DNA of 64,000 nt from JAIVJM01 sp963816985 (GTDB lineage Bacteria; Acidobacteriota; Blastocatellia; Pyrinomonadales; Pyrinomonadaceae), in NCBI GenBank assembly GCA_963816985.1, contig CAWFMF010000004.1, forward strand, positions 3,534,001-3,598,000, given 5' to 3'. This document shows, piece by piece, positions 25,066 to 36,055 of the stretch. A model generated the notes under the pieces. The model made no database searches and was not told where the DNA came from. It worked only from the letters and a program-made list of their open reading frames with translations. How positions within the stretch are numbered: position 1 is the first letter of the stretch; every line of letters begins with the position of its first letter. Made by a program: the position numbers and the translations under genes.

Positions 25066-25857
25066 TCACTCCGCGGCTTCAAGTTCTTCGAGCGCCGCGC
25101 GCATCAACGCGGGGCGGTTGGTGAAGACGGCGCGGAGGCCGAGGGTGCGCGCGCGTTTGAGCCATGAGGGAGAATCAACCGTCCACGTTAAGGTTGCGAG
25201 CCCTTGACGGCGCGCGGCTTCGACAACGGTGCGGCGCGCGAGCGTGTGATGCAGGGAGATTTCGTCCGCGCCGCAGGCGAGGGCTTCGGCAACAATCTTG
25301 CGCGGCGGGACGTAGGGGCGCGAGAGTCGCGGCTCGAAGAGCGCGGCGGTGCGGATGTGTGAGTCGAGTCGCTTGACCTCTCGGATGGCTTCGTGCGCGA
25401 AGCATTTGACGACGGCGAGGGCGGTCATTTCGTGTTCGCGGACGAGGCGGACGACCGCCGCCGCGAGCGGCGCGTAAGAGGAGGGCTCGTCGCATTTCAT
25501 CTCGACGTAGAGCAGAGGGGCGCGCGGGCCGAGGCGTTCGAAGACTTGGGCGAGCGTGGGGACGCGCTCGCGGGCGAAGCGGTCTTCGGCGAGCGAGGGG
25601 AAGCGTTGGTTGAACCATGACCCGGCGTCCGTTTCGAGCAGTTCGGCGGAGGCGAGGGATTCGACGCGGCCTTCGCGCAGCGCGGTGCGCTTGAGCGTGG
25701 CGTCGTGAATGACGACCGGAACGCCGTCGCGCGTGAGGCGCACGTCGAACTCGACGCCGTCGGCCCCGTCTTCGAGCGCGAGGTCGAAGGCGGCGAGGGT
25801 GTTTTCGGGCGCGCGGGCCGAAGCGCCGCGGTGGCCGATGATGAAGGGGGTGCTCAA
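25066..25857 (-). CDS. ugpQ: Glycerophosphodiester phosphodiesterase (GDPD)
   Basis: A TIM-barrel GDPD of about 263 aa hydrolysing glycerophosphodiesters to glycerol-3-phosphate and an alcohol. Motifs are complete: GHRGASARAPENTLAAF near the N-terminus, EFDVRLTRDGVPVVIHD (metal and catalytic His), YVEMK, and the C-terminal TWTVDSPSWLKRA. The TTG at 25857 places the start just before the first beta strand, as is normal; an upstream in-frame GTG at 25965 would overlap the branching enzyme gene by 62 bp. No signal peptide is present, so it is cytoplasmic. It lies directly downstream of glgB. The start codon is uncertain. Confidence 0.85.
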   Translation of the reverse strand: MSTPFIIGHRGASARAPENTLAAFDLALEDGADGVEFDVRLTRDGVPVVIHDATLKRTALREGRVESLASAELLETDAGSWFNQRFPSLAEDRFARERVPTLAQVFERLGPRAPLLYVEMKCDEPSSYAPLAAAVVRLVREHEMTALAVVKCFAHEAIREVKRLDSHIRTAALFEPRLSRPYVPPRKIVAEALACGADEISLHHTLARRTVVEAARRQGLATLTWTVDSPSWLKRARTLGLRAVFTNRPALMRAALEELEAAE

Positions 25858-25903
25858 GGGGCGTCCGTCCGGCGGTTCGTTGGCGGAGGGCTTGATGGAT
25901 TCG

Positions 25904-28288
<2,385 letters not shown>

Positions 28289-28319
28289 GCCTTTGTCACT
28301 CCCGCAAGAGTAAAGAGAA

Positions 28320-28410
28320 ATGATGAATGATGAGTGATGAATATCTTGTCGGTTGAATTTCAAATCTGAGATTTGAGATTTCAAATAGCGATTCATTCAT
28401 CATTCATCAT
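28320..28410. repeat. Reiterated-word palindrome, ATGATGAAT type, copy 1
   Basis: The left arm (ATGATGAATGATGAGTGATG) is complementary to the right arm (ATTCATTCATCATTCATCAT); the inner part repeats AAATCTGAGATTTGAGATTT. The right arm overlaps the last codons and stop of the GH57/DUF3536 gene. The same words occur at 52870-52978. Confidence 0.8.
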
Positions 28411-30882
28411 TCCGCATTCATCACTTCTTGCGCCGTCAGGCGCTCGTCGGTGGCGCGTAAGTGTTCGACCGAGAGGAGCACCGAAGGGGCGAGGCCGAGC
28501 AGCTCGCCCAGCTCGCGCATCTCTTCGGAGACGCGGCGGCCAGTCGTGAGGGCTTCGTAGACGGCCTCCTGCGCGCGTTCGAGGTTCGCTTCGAGGCCGA
28601 GTGTCTTGCCGAGCTCGACGAGCGCGAGCGCGGTCTGTAGTTTCTCCTCGGACGGGTCGGCGAGGACGAGGCGGGCCGTCTCCGTCAAAGTCTCTTCGTA
28701 AATCCGGCTCACCGGCGCGCGGTTGATGCGGTAGCCGTGGCGCTTGGCTTCGCCCGCGAGTTCGAGCGCCTTGCCGGGGTCGCCCGCGCCGCGACGGAGC
28801 GCGCGCAGCTCCGCTTCGAGGCGGCGGCTGATGGTCAGCTCGGCGGCGGCGCGAAGCTCCGCCGGAGGATGAAAGCCGATCTCCTGAAGTCGCTCGACGA
28901 CGCGGCGGTTCTCTTCATAAAGGTACTCGTATTCCTCCATGAAGCGGTTGACGAGTTGGTCGAAGACGCTCTCGGAGAGCTGGCCCTGACCTTCGGGCAA
29001 GAGAGCTTCGAGGCCGAACTCGCCGGGGCCGAACTCGTCCTGCGCGAGCCGGAGCAGTCGCGGCAGAGAGGCCGTGCGGAACTGCGACCAGAGGCGTTCG
29101 GCGGATTCGGCGAAACTCTCCGCGCCGTCCGAGGGCTTGATGGCGCAGTAGTAATCAACGTCTCCGAAGTGCATCGCGGCGAGCGCGAACTCGTGGCGTC
29201 TTCCGGTCGCCGGAGCTTCGAGCGCGAGCCGCGCCGTCGCCAAGGTCACGCGCCCGTGGCGACGCAGTTGGAAATCCTCTTTGCGGTACGCGTAACCGGC
29301 GGACTCGCACTCCTCGGCGGCCTCTTCCTTCTCAATCAAGTTGCAGACGGCGAGGTGCGCGGCGACGCGCTGCGGCGTGACGCGCGAAGTCTCGACCGTG
29401 CGGCGGAAGATGTCCGCGCCGTTGCCGCGCGCGGGGACGTTGCTCTCGGCTTCGGAGAGGATTTCGAGGAACTGCGAGACGGGCGGGGCGAGTTGGAGTT
29501 CTTCGAGGAGTTCGATTGCGCGCCCGGCGTAGCGAAGCACCTGCACCGTCTCGATGCCGGAGATGTCGTTGAAGAACCAGCCGCAGCTCGTGTACATGAC
29601 CATCGCGCAACGTTGCGATTCGAGGAGCGTGAGCGCGCGCACCTGCTCGGCTTCGCCGAGGGGGCGCGGGGCGTGGCGACGGAGGAAGTCTTCGCGCGAG
29701 GCCGTGCGCCCGGCGAGCAATTCGACATAAGCGTCGCGCGCGGCCCAGGGGTCGCGGAAGAGTTCTGAGCCGGCCTCCTCGAACTTGCGCGCGGCGTCGT
29801 CGCGCAAGTAATCGAGCGCGGCGCGCAGAGGCGTGCGCCACTCCTGCGTCCAGCCTTCGGGCGCTCCGGCGTGGCAGCCGCAGTCGCGGCTCCAACGTCC
29901 GAGGCCGTGCGCGCAACTCCACGCCGTCCCCTCGCCGTCCGGCCCGCGACTGATTTCGACTTCGTAGACGGGTTCGTGTTCGTCTAAGAACTCGCCGTAG
30001 TTGGTCACGCGGAAGCCGCGACGCGCGGCCTCGGTCTCCAAGAGCGTAGGCGATGCAGCGGTCGCCCCAACGATAATGATGGCCGTAACTCTCGCCGTCG
30101 GTCGCCGTGTTGACGAGCAGTGCGCCGTGCGTGGCGGCGCGCTCGCAGCGGTCTAAGAGGACGTGGCTCGAAGCGAGCAGCCCTTCGAAGGCGATGCCGC
30201 GCGCGAGCGAGCCGTCGTAGAAGAAGACGGCGAGCGAGCGGCCAGAGCCGTCGCGGTGGAAGAACTTGTAGGGGCGCGTCGGGTCAACGCTCCCGTCAAT
30301 GACCGAAGTCCATACTTCCGTCCCGACGGGCCGGATGCGCTCGGCCTGAAGCGGCGAGAGGATGACGTAGCGCAGGCCCTCTTCGATGAGCGTCTCAAGG
30401 GTCGCGGCGTCGCAGGCCGTTTCGGGGAGCCAGAGCGATTCGGGCTCGCGCCCGAAACGTTGGCGGAAGTCCGCGACGCCCCAACGCACCTGCGTGCGGC
30501 GGTCGCGCTCGTTGCAGAGCGGGAGGATGGAGTGGTGGTAGCCTTGCGCGATGGCGTTGCCGTGCCCGGCGCGGCGGCGCGCGCTCTCGCGGTCGGCCTC
30601 GATGATGCGCGCGTAGGTTTCGGGGCGTCGGCGTTCGAGCCACGCGAGGAGCGTCGGGCCGAAGTTGAAGCTCAGGTTCGAGTAGTTGTTGACGATTGAT
30701 TCGACGCGCCCGTAAGCATCAACGACGCGGGCGAAGCCGTTCGGGCGGTAGCACTCGGCGTGGATGCGCTCGTTCCAGTCGTGGAAGGGCTGCGCGCCCG
30801 GCTCGCGCTCGACGAGGTCTGTCCAGGGGTTCTCTCGCGGCGGCTGGTAGAAATGGCCGTGGATGACCAGCGCGGTCGTCAT
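28407..30882 (-). pseudogene. GH57-type glycosidase with DUF3536, one frameshift
   Basis: Two frames make one protein of about 825 aa. The upstream frame (from ATG 30882, MTTALVIHGHFYQPPREN) carries the GH57 barrel with HGHFYQPPRENPW, SLWLPETACD and VNTATDGESYGHHYRWGDRC. The downstream frame resumes at LETEAARRGFRVTNYGEFLD and continues through a DUF3536 region with CGCHAG and YTSCGWFFND. One extra base near 30038-30046 separates them (removing a C restores CIAYALETEAARRG). GH57 enzymes act on alpha-glucans as amylases or branching enzymes, which fits glgB immediately downstream. No decay is seen elsewhere, so I suspect a sequence error. Confidence 0.8.
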
Positions 30883-30946
30883 CGAATGCTTCGGCTCCGT
30901 GGGTGGAAGTGCAAAGGCTTCGGTCAAAGCTACCACGATAACGAAG

Positions 30947-31037
30947 AAGGCAAAAGTAAAAAGGCAAAAGGCAAAAGTGAAGAAGAGGATTCAACCCCTC
31001 CTTACTTTTGCCTTTTGCCTTTTTACTTTTGCCTTAC
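30947..31037. repeat. Reiterated-word palindrome, GGCAAAAG type
   Basis: Near-tandem GGCAAAAGTAAAAA and GGCAAAAGGCAAAAGTGAAG on the left face TTACTTTTGCCTTTTGCC and TTTTTACTTTTGCC on the right, with a central AAGAGGATTCAACCCC. The stem is over 30 bp with mismatches. It fills the gap between the DUF3108 gene and the GH57 gene. Confidence 0.75.
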
Positions 31038-31952
31038 TTACCTCTGGATGCTCTTGAGCGTGATGTCGAGCTGGCCCATGTCGTGCGAGAGACGGGCCTT
31101 GACGGGGATGCGGCTCTCGTCGTCGGTGACCCAGAGAGACATCTTGCCTTTGCCCTCGACGGGGCGACCGGGGCCGAAGAGGTCTATGTCGAGGCGGACA
31201 ACGGAGACTTTGCCGAGCACGCTCTTCATCTTCTTGCGCTCGTTCGTCACCGTGCCGGGGATTTGGTAGACGCGGCCCGAATCGCTGACGGCGAGGTTGA
31301 AGGTGCTGCCGGGCGTGAGCGGGATGGTGCGCAGGAAGTAGATGGCCGAGATGATGTCTTGGGTCGGCCCTTGGAGGGCGGTGGTGACGACGCGCGGCGG
31401 CTGCGCGGTGTTGTTCGGGTCGCGCTCCGTCCATTCGACCTTCTTGACGGAGTGGTCGAAGACGGCCTCGCTCGTCCGCACGCGCTTGCCCTGCTCGTCA
31501 ATCTTGCTGGTGCGGAGCACGGAGAAGGTGCTCGGCTCGACGGTCGTCTCGACGTGATAGCGGAAGTTGATGCCGAAGAGTTTACGGAACCAGCCCTTCG
31601 ATTCGATGTCGCTGGTGAACTGAATCTGCGGCGGGGCGATGGCTTGCTGCGCGTCGGCTGGCGTGGCCGCGCCGGGTGTCGCGTTGGCGTCGGCGGGCGT
31701 CGTCGCCGTCGCGGGGGCCGTGGCGCGAACGGCCTTGAAGCGCAGCTCGGCGATCTTGATGCCGCGCAGGAGCATCTTCGAGAACTCGCCCTCGTAGACC
31801 AACTGTTCCGAAGGCTCGAAGGGCATCGAGGTGGCCGCGGGCTTGGCCGGTGTACGCTCTTTAGGCGTATCCTTTGCCAGACCGACCGCCGAGAGTGCAA
31901 AAGCGTACAGTGCCGCCGCGAGTGTGAGACTCAGAACTCTTCGAGGATTCAT
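31038..31952 (-). CDS. DUF3108 domain secreted protein
   Basis: The product is 304 aa with a signal peptide (LSLTLAAALYAFALSAVGLA). The mature protein matches the DUF3108 pattern: FEPSEQLVYEGEFSKMLLRG near the start, ESKGWFRKLFGINFRY, FDHSVKKVEWTERDP, ISAIYFLRTIPL and a C-terminal MSLWVTDDESRIPVKA. Ala/Thr-rich linker of about 35 residues sits inside the first third. DUF3108 proteins are periplasmic, of unknown biochemical role, sometimes linked to envelope biogenesis. It is followed on the minus strand by the GH57/glgB genes after a long palindrome. Confidence 0.82.
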   Translation of the reverse strand: MNPRRVLSLTLAAALYAFALSAVGLAKDTPKERTPAKPAATSMPFEPSEQLVYEGEFSKMLLRGIKIAELRFKAVRATAPATATTPADANATPGAATPADAQQAIAPPQIQFTSDIESKGWFRKLFGINFRYHVETTVEPSTFSVLRTSKIDEQGKRVRTSEAVFDHSVKKVEWTERDPNNTAQPPRVVTTALQGPTQDIISAIYFLRTIPLTPGSTFNLAVSDSGRVYQIPGTVTNERKKMKSVLGKVSVVRLDIDLFGPGRPVEGKGKMSLWVTDDESRIPVKARLSHDMGQLDITLKSIQR

Positions 31953-32001
31953 GGCCGACTCCCTGCCTTTTTGGAAAATCTAGGATTCGTTTGGAAATGT
32001 G

Positions 32002-32580
32002 CTACTTGAAACTTGCGAGAACTGCTTTGAGTGCTAGCACACTCCATGCCAGAAGCAGGCCGAGCGCCGCGCGGTACTCGCGATAACGCAGGTAGAGGCT
32101 GGCGTCGAACTTCGCCCCCTCGCCCTCCGTCGTGCGGTACGGCGTCAGGCGCGGGAAGAGGAGCGGAACTTTTTGTGCGTATTCCCTGTACTGGTCGCCG
32201 AAAAGCTCGGCGAGGGTCGCCGCTTCGACGCGCATCACCGGCAGATAGATGCCTAAGAAGAGCGCGGCGAAGAGTCCCGCGAAGAGAAGGAAGTGCCACG
32301 GGTTCGCGGCGGCGGCGACCGTGAAGCCGAGGCCGAGCAGAAAACTTCCGAGGTAAAGCGGGTTGCGCGTGTGCGCGTAGGGGCCGGAGACGGCGAGCAC
32401 GTCGTTCTTGCGGATGTGCCCCGCCGACCACGCGCGCAATCCGAGGCCGACGAGCGCGACGAGCCCGCCGACGGCGAGCGTCAAGGGCTTCGGCTCGGCG
32501 AGGATGATGAAGACAGCCGCGCACGCGAAGCCGAGCGGCACGCGCCAACGCTGCACCCACGTCCCGCCCCTACGCGCCAC
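32002..32580 (-). CDS. Isoprenylcysteine carboxyl methyltransferase family membrane protein
   Basis: A 192-aa integral membrane protein with about four helices (PLGFACAAVFIILA, LAVGGLVALVGLGL, FLLFAGLFAALFLGIY, and a C-terminal LGLLLAWSVLALKAV). The SAM-binding signature of the ICMT/PEMT superfamily is clear: GPYAHTRNPLYLGSFLLGLG, then a conserved E in LAELFGDQYREYAQKVP. It would methylate an unidentified lipid or small molecule at the membrane. Its start overlaps the waaC stop by 11 bp, so it is translated with the heptosyltransferase gene and could modify an envelope lipid. Confidence 0.85.
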   Translation of the reverse strand: MARRGGTWVQRWRVPLGFACAAVFIILAEPKPLTLAVGGLVALVGLGLRAWSAGHIRKNDVLAVSGPYAHTRNPLYLGSFLLGLGFTVAAAANPWHFLLFAGLFAALFLGIYLPVMRVEAATLAELFGDQYREYAQKVPLLFPRLTPYRTTEGEGAKFDASLYLRYREYRAALGLLLAWSVLALKAVLASFK

Positions 32581-33655
32581 CGACTCGCACCTCGCGCGCG
32601 TCCAAAATTTTGGACGCGCCCCGCCTCAGTCTCTCTTCAACCGCCGACGCTACGCGCTCCACTTCGATGTCCATGCAAATCCACTGCGAGCAGGCGCGGC
32701 GGTGACAGTCGGTGCGGCAGTTGATGTCGTTGCGCTCGACGCACACGTCCGACGGGCGGGGCGAGCCGTTGCGCCACCACTCGGTCGGGCCGAAGAGTCC
32801 GACGACCGGAGCCCCGGCGGCGACCGCCAGATGCGTCGGCCCGGTGTCGCCTCCGACGTAGACCGAGGCGCGGCGCGCGAGCGCGTAGAAGCCTTTGAGC
32901 GAGGGAGAGGCGGCGAGGGCCGCGCCCGTCCGAGAGTTTTGCACCACGCGCTCGGCCAACTCGCGCTCGCCGGGGCCGTGGGTGACGACGGAGCGCAGTC
33001 CCTCTCGAATGAATAGCTGGTCGGCCAGAGCGCCGAAGCGCGCGGCGTCCCAGAGCTTGGTCGGCCAGCCGCCGCCGGGGTTCAGCACCGCGAACCTCTC
33101 GCCCACGCGCTCGACGAGGATTTCGGCCTCCTGCTCGTGCTCGCGCGAGACTTGGAGAGGGAACTCGAACTCGTCGGCGTCCGTCGGCACGCCGATGCGG
33201 AGAGCGCCGGCGGCGAGCGCCAGATTTTTACGGATGACGTGCGTGCGCGGCGGAACCTCGACCGTCCCCGTCAGGAGAAAGCGGCTCGGCGGCTCGCGCA
33301 AAGACCTGCGCCCGAAGCCGAAGCGGCGGGGCGCTCCCGACAGTCGGGCGATGGCTGCTGATTTGAGAAGTCCTTGAAAATCTATGGCTAGGTCGAAGGG
33401 TGAGGCGCGTAACCGGCGCAACTGCTGGCGCGGTGCCAGCAGCGTCTCCCCAGACACCGGCCAGCGCCTCAACACCTTCGTGTCCACTACGATGAGGCGA
33501 TTTAGAAACGGGTTGTCCCGCAAAATTTCCGCCGCGCGCCGCTCCACCGCCCACGAAATTTCGGCCCTCGGCAGCGCCCGCCGGATGGCCGCAAGGCTCG
33601 GCAAAGTGTGCACGATGTCGCCGATGCTTCCGAGTTTGACGATGAGAATACGCAT
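32570..33655 (-). CDS. waaC: Lipopolysaccharide heptosyltransferase I (GT9)
   Basis: The product is 361 aa. The ATG at 33655 starts the family N-terminus (MRILIVKLGSIGDIVHTLPS); the frame reads further upstream only through an intergenic repeat. GT9 features: ISWAVERRAAEIL, DFQGLLKSA, VLNPGGGWPTKLW and VYVGGDTGPTHLAVAAG (donor binding). It transfers L,D-heptose from ADP-heptose to the Kdo of the LPS core at the inner membrane. A Cys-rich C-terminal patch (INCRTDCHRRACSQWICM) is characteristic of many homologues. It lies at the downstream end of a minus-strand heptose cluster with rfaE2, rfaE1, gmhB and waaF. Confidence 0.9.
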   Translation of the reverse strand: MRILIVKLGSIGDIVHTLPSLAAIRRALPRAEISWAVERRAAEILRDNPFLNRLIVVDTKVLRRWPVSGETLLAPRQQLRRLRASPFDLAIDFQGLLKSAAIARLSGAPRRFGFGRRSLREPPSRFLLTGTVEVPPRTHVIRKNLALAAGALRIGVPTDADEFEFPLQVSREHEQEAEILVERVGERFAVLNPGGGWPTKLWDAARFGALADQLFIREGLRSVVTHGPGERELAERVVQNSRTGAALAASPSLKGFYALARRASVYVGGDTGPTHLAVAAGAPVVGLFGPTEWWRNGSPRPSDVCVERNDINCRTDCHRRACSQWICMDIEVERVASAVEERLRRGASKILDAREVRVGGA

Positions 33656-33659
33656 AAAA

Positions 33660-33740
33660 GCCGTAAACCGTGAACCGTGACAGGTGACAAGAGAAAGACT
33701 GTTTCTTCTCCTGTCACCTGTCACGGTTCACCTGTCACGC
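33660..33740. repeat. Reiterated-word palindrome, GTGAACCGTGACAG type, copy 1
   Basis: GTAAACCGTGAACCGTGACA and GGTGACAAG face CTGTCACCTGTCACGGTTCA; the centre reads AGAAAGACTGTTTCTTCTCC. It fills the waaC/rfaE2 gap, and the last codons of rfaE2 (VTGEP and stop) are read from its right arm. Related arrays lie at 38404-38557 and 47503-47541. Confidence 0.8.
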
Positions 33741-34233
33741 GTCTTGCCATTTCCGTGGACGAGTGGTCTTTCGGGTCTCCGACAATTTGGACGCGACCGC
33801 CGAAGGATCGTACCACATCGCGTTCGGGCACTGTCTCCTCGGTGTAGTCCGTGCCTTTGGCGTGGATGTCGGGGCGGACGGCGAGCAGCAGCGCCTCGAC
33901 CGTCGGCTCTTGAAAGATGGTCACGAGGTCAACGGCGCGCAGAGAGGCGACGACTTCGGCGCGCTCGCGTTCGGGGACGAAGGGGCGGCCCTCGCCCTTG
34001 AGGGCGCGCACCTGCGCGTCGCCGTTGACGCCGACGACGAGGAGGTCTCCGAGCGCGCGCGCGGCTTCGAGGTAGCGGACGTGCCCGACGTGGAGGATGT
34101 CGAAGCAGCCGTTGGCGAAGACGATGCGCGCGCCGTTCTTGCGCGCAATCGCCACGCGCGCAATCACGCGGTTGCGTTCGAGGATGCGCGTGGCGGCGTC
34201 CGCCCTCTGCTGCTCGTCGCTTGTTGCGTTCAT
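33721..34233 (-). CDS. rfaE2: D-glycero-beta-D-manno-heptose 1-phosphate adenylyltransferase
   Basis: A 170-aa nucleotidyltransferase of the cytidylyltransferase-like fold. Motifs: VFANGCFDILHVGHVRYLEA (HxGH), GVNGDAQVRALKGEGRP, and the C-terminal STEMARR replacing the usual ST.II. It makes ADP-heptose from heptose-1-phosphate and ATP. It is a stand-alone protein, not fused to the kinase as in enterobacterial HldE. The last five residues are encoded by the intergenic repeat, suggesting the original stop was displaced. It is followed by waaC and preceded by the separate kinase gene. Confidence 0.92.
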   Translation of the reverse strand: MNATSDEQQRADAATRILERNRVIARVAIARKNGARIVFANGCFDILHVGHVRYLEAARALGDLLVVGVNGDAQVRALKGEGRPFVPERERAEVVASLRAVDLVTIFQEPTVEALLLAVRPDIHAKGTDYTEETVPERDVVRSFGGRVQIVGDPKDHSSTEMARRVTGEP

Positions 34234-34323
34234 AAGGTTCTGACGATAAACGAAACCGGCCCCGCGCTCAAACGAGTGCCCGTCCCTCCCTCAAATATTT
34301 TCGCGCCAAAAGCCTCCCGGCTT

Positions 34324-35340
34324 TCAGGAATTTTCGCCGAGCGAGGCGAGCAACTCATGCGCGTTGACGCAGGCCGTGCCGCGTTTCATGACGACGACGC
34401 CCCCGGCGTGGTTGGCGAGGTGGGCGGCGTCGGCGAACGACGCGCCGGAGGCGAGGGCGAGCGCGTAGGTCGCAATGACGGTGTCGCCCGCGCCCGTCAC
34501 GTCCACCGCGTCGAGCGAGCCGACGGCGCGGATGGGCACGGGCTCCCCGCCATTCTCGAAGAGCATCGAGCCGTCTTTGCCGCGCGTCACGAGCAGGGCC
34601 TTGAAGCCTAACTCGCGCCGTAAACGCTCGCCCCCGTCGGCGAGCGCGGCATCGTCGGCGAGTCGCTGACCGAGGACGTGCTCCACCTCATCCTCGTTCG
34701 GCGTCGCGGAAGTGAAGCCGTTAAAATCCCTCAGACGGAAACGCGAGTCCACGAGGACGGGCCGCGCGCCGCTCAAAGCCGTCTCGCGCAGGTGCGCGAC
34801 CACCGACGGGCTCGCCACGCCGTAGTTGTAATCGGAGACGATGACGGCGTCCGCCCCCGACTCCTTCTCCCGCACGAGCCGGTTGATTTCCGCCGCCGTC
34901 GCTTCGTCCGCGAGCGGCTCGCTCTCGTAGTCAACGCGGATCACCTGCTGGCGCGGCGAGTGCGCCTGACCGGCGAGGACGCGCACCTTCGTCGTCGTCT
35001 TCAAGGAGGCCGAGACCAACACGCCGCCGCAATCCACGCCCGCCGCTTCGAGTTTCTGAATCAAGACACGTCCCGTCTCGTCCGCGCCGACCACGCCGAC
35101 GATTGAGGCGCGCGCGCCGAGCGAGGCGAGATTCATCACGCAGTTGGCCGCGCCGCCCGGCACCGTTTCGGTGCGCTCGTGCCGCAGGATGAGCACCGGA
35201 GCCTCGCGCGAGACGCGGCTAATCTCGCCGAACAAAAACTGGTCGGCCAAGAGGTCGCCCACCACCAGCACGCGCCGCCCCTCGAACGAGCGCACGAGCG
35301 CCGCCAGTCGTTCACTCAACGATGTCAGGTCGGTCGTCAT
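34324..35340 (-). CDS. rfaE1: D-glycero-beta-D-manno-heptose-7-phosphate kinase
   Basis: The product is 338 aa. The ATG at 35340 is preferred; the open frame beyond it is the translated REP element. It is a PfkB/ribokinase-fold kinase with VLVVGDLLADQFLFGEISRVSREAPV split across two strands, GGAANCVMNLASLG, and the catalytic DVTGAGDTVIATYALALASG near the C-terminus. It phosphorylates heptose-7-phosphate to the 1,7-bisphosphate used by gmhB. The order rfaE1, rfaE2, waaC on one strand fits a single transcript for ADP-heptose synthesis and use. Confidence 0.92.
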   Translation of the reverse strand: MTTDLTSLSERLAALVRSFEGRRVLVVGDLLADQFLFGEISRVSREAPVLILRHERTETVPGGAANCVMNLASLGARASIVGVVGADETGRVLIQKLEAAGVDCGGVLVSASLKTTTKVRVLAGQAHSPRQQVIRVDYESEPLADEATAAEINRLVREKESGADAVIVSDYNYGVASPSVVAHLRETALSGARPVLVDSRFRLRDFNGFTSATPNEDEVEHVLGQRLADDAALADGGERLRRELGFKALLVTRGKDGSMLFENGGEPVPIRAVGSLDAVDVTGAGDTVIATYALALASGASFADAAHLANHAGGVVVMKRGTACVNAHELLASLGENS

Positions 35341-35365
35341 AGATATCAAGAGCGCGTTTCCAACT

Positions 35366-35460
35366 TGTAGGGGCAGGGCTTGTCCCTGCCCGCTGTCGCA
35401 GCATATTCGACGTTGAACCCGGTGGAGCGTAGCGGGCAGGGACAAGCCCTGCCCCTACAG
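35366..35460. repeat. Paired REP-like palindrome (copy B)
   Basis: Two inverted copies containing GGGCAGGGCTTGTCCCTGCC face each other (35366-35392 and 35433-35460) between rfaE1 and gmhB. Arms match copies A (24922-25019) and C (63381-63455) almost exactly; the inter-arm spacer differs in sequence. Confidence 0.85.
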
Positions 35461-35470
35461 GATTAACTTA

Positions 35471-36055
35471 TCACTCATCCCTTCCGGTAATCGCGTGCGC
35501 CGCTTCGAGCAGGTTTTCGGCGACGAGGTCAGGGCGGTGCTGCCAGTCTTGGCTCTGGTGTTCAAGCTCTCCGCGCCCGTAGCCGGTCAGGACGAGGGCG
35601 GAGCGGACTCCGGCGTTGCGCGCCAGCTCTGTGTCGCCGTAGCGGTCGCCGACCATCCAGCAGCTTGCGAGGTCGAGGTCGAACTCCGCAGCCGCGCGGC
35701 GAATGAGTCCGGGCCGTGGCTTGCGACAGTCGCAGTCCAAACGGTAAGGCGGCTCGCCCACCGACGGATGATGCGGGCAATAATAGACGGCGTCGAGCCG
35801 CGCGCCTCCGCGCTCAAGCTCGCGCGCGAGCAGGCCGTGGACTTCGCCGACGAGTTCTTCCTTGAAGTATCCGCGCGCGACTCCCGCCTGATTCGTCACG
35901 AGGATGGCGAGCCAGCCCGCTTCGTGCAAAGTCCTGATAGCCTCCGCCGCGAAAGGGAAGACGCGGTAGCGTTCGACGTGATTGACGTAGCCGACCTCTT
36001 CGGAGATCGTCCCGTCGCGGTCAATGAAGACCGCCCGCCGTCTCTTCTCCGTCAT
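35471..36055 (-). CDS. gmhB: D-glycero-beta-D-manno-heptose-1,7-bisphosphate 7-phosphatase
   Basis: A 194-aa HAD phosphatase of the GmhB/HisB-N type: AVFIDRDGTISEEVGYVNH (motif I DxDGT), AILVTNQAGVARGYF (motif II), YYCPHHPS with the zinc-binding loop residues C, H, and CDCRKPRPG, then motif IV CWMVGDRYGDTELARNAG. It dephosphorylates heptose-1,7-bisphosphate. Its ATG overlaps the waaF stop by 4 bp (ATGA), so these two are translationally coupled. Together with rfaE1 and rfaE2 the window covers all ADP-heptose steps but the isomerase GmhA (and the epimerase, if used). Confidence 0.92.
   Translation of the reverse strand: MTEKRRRAVFIDRDGTISEEVGYVNHVERYRVFPFAAEAIRTLHEAGWLAILVTNQAGVARGYFKEELVGEVHGLLARELERGGARLDAVYYCPHHPSVGEPPYRLDCDCRKPRPGLIRRAAAEFDLDLASCWMVGDRYGDTELARNAGVRSALVLTGYGRGELEHQSQDWQHRPDLVAENLLEAAHAITGRDE

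Noticed and set aside
28289..28396. N-terminal extension of glgB
   Set aside because: The extra 36 codons are the translated intergenic palindrome; homologous protein starts at or after 28288.
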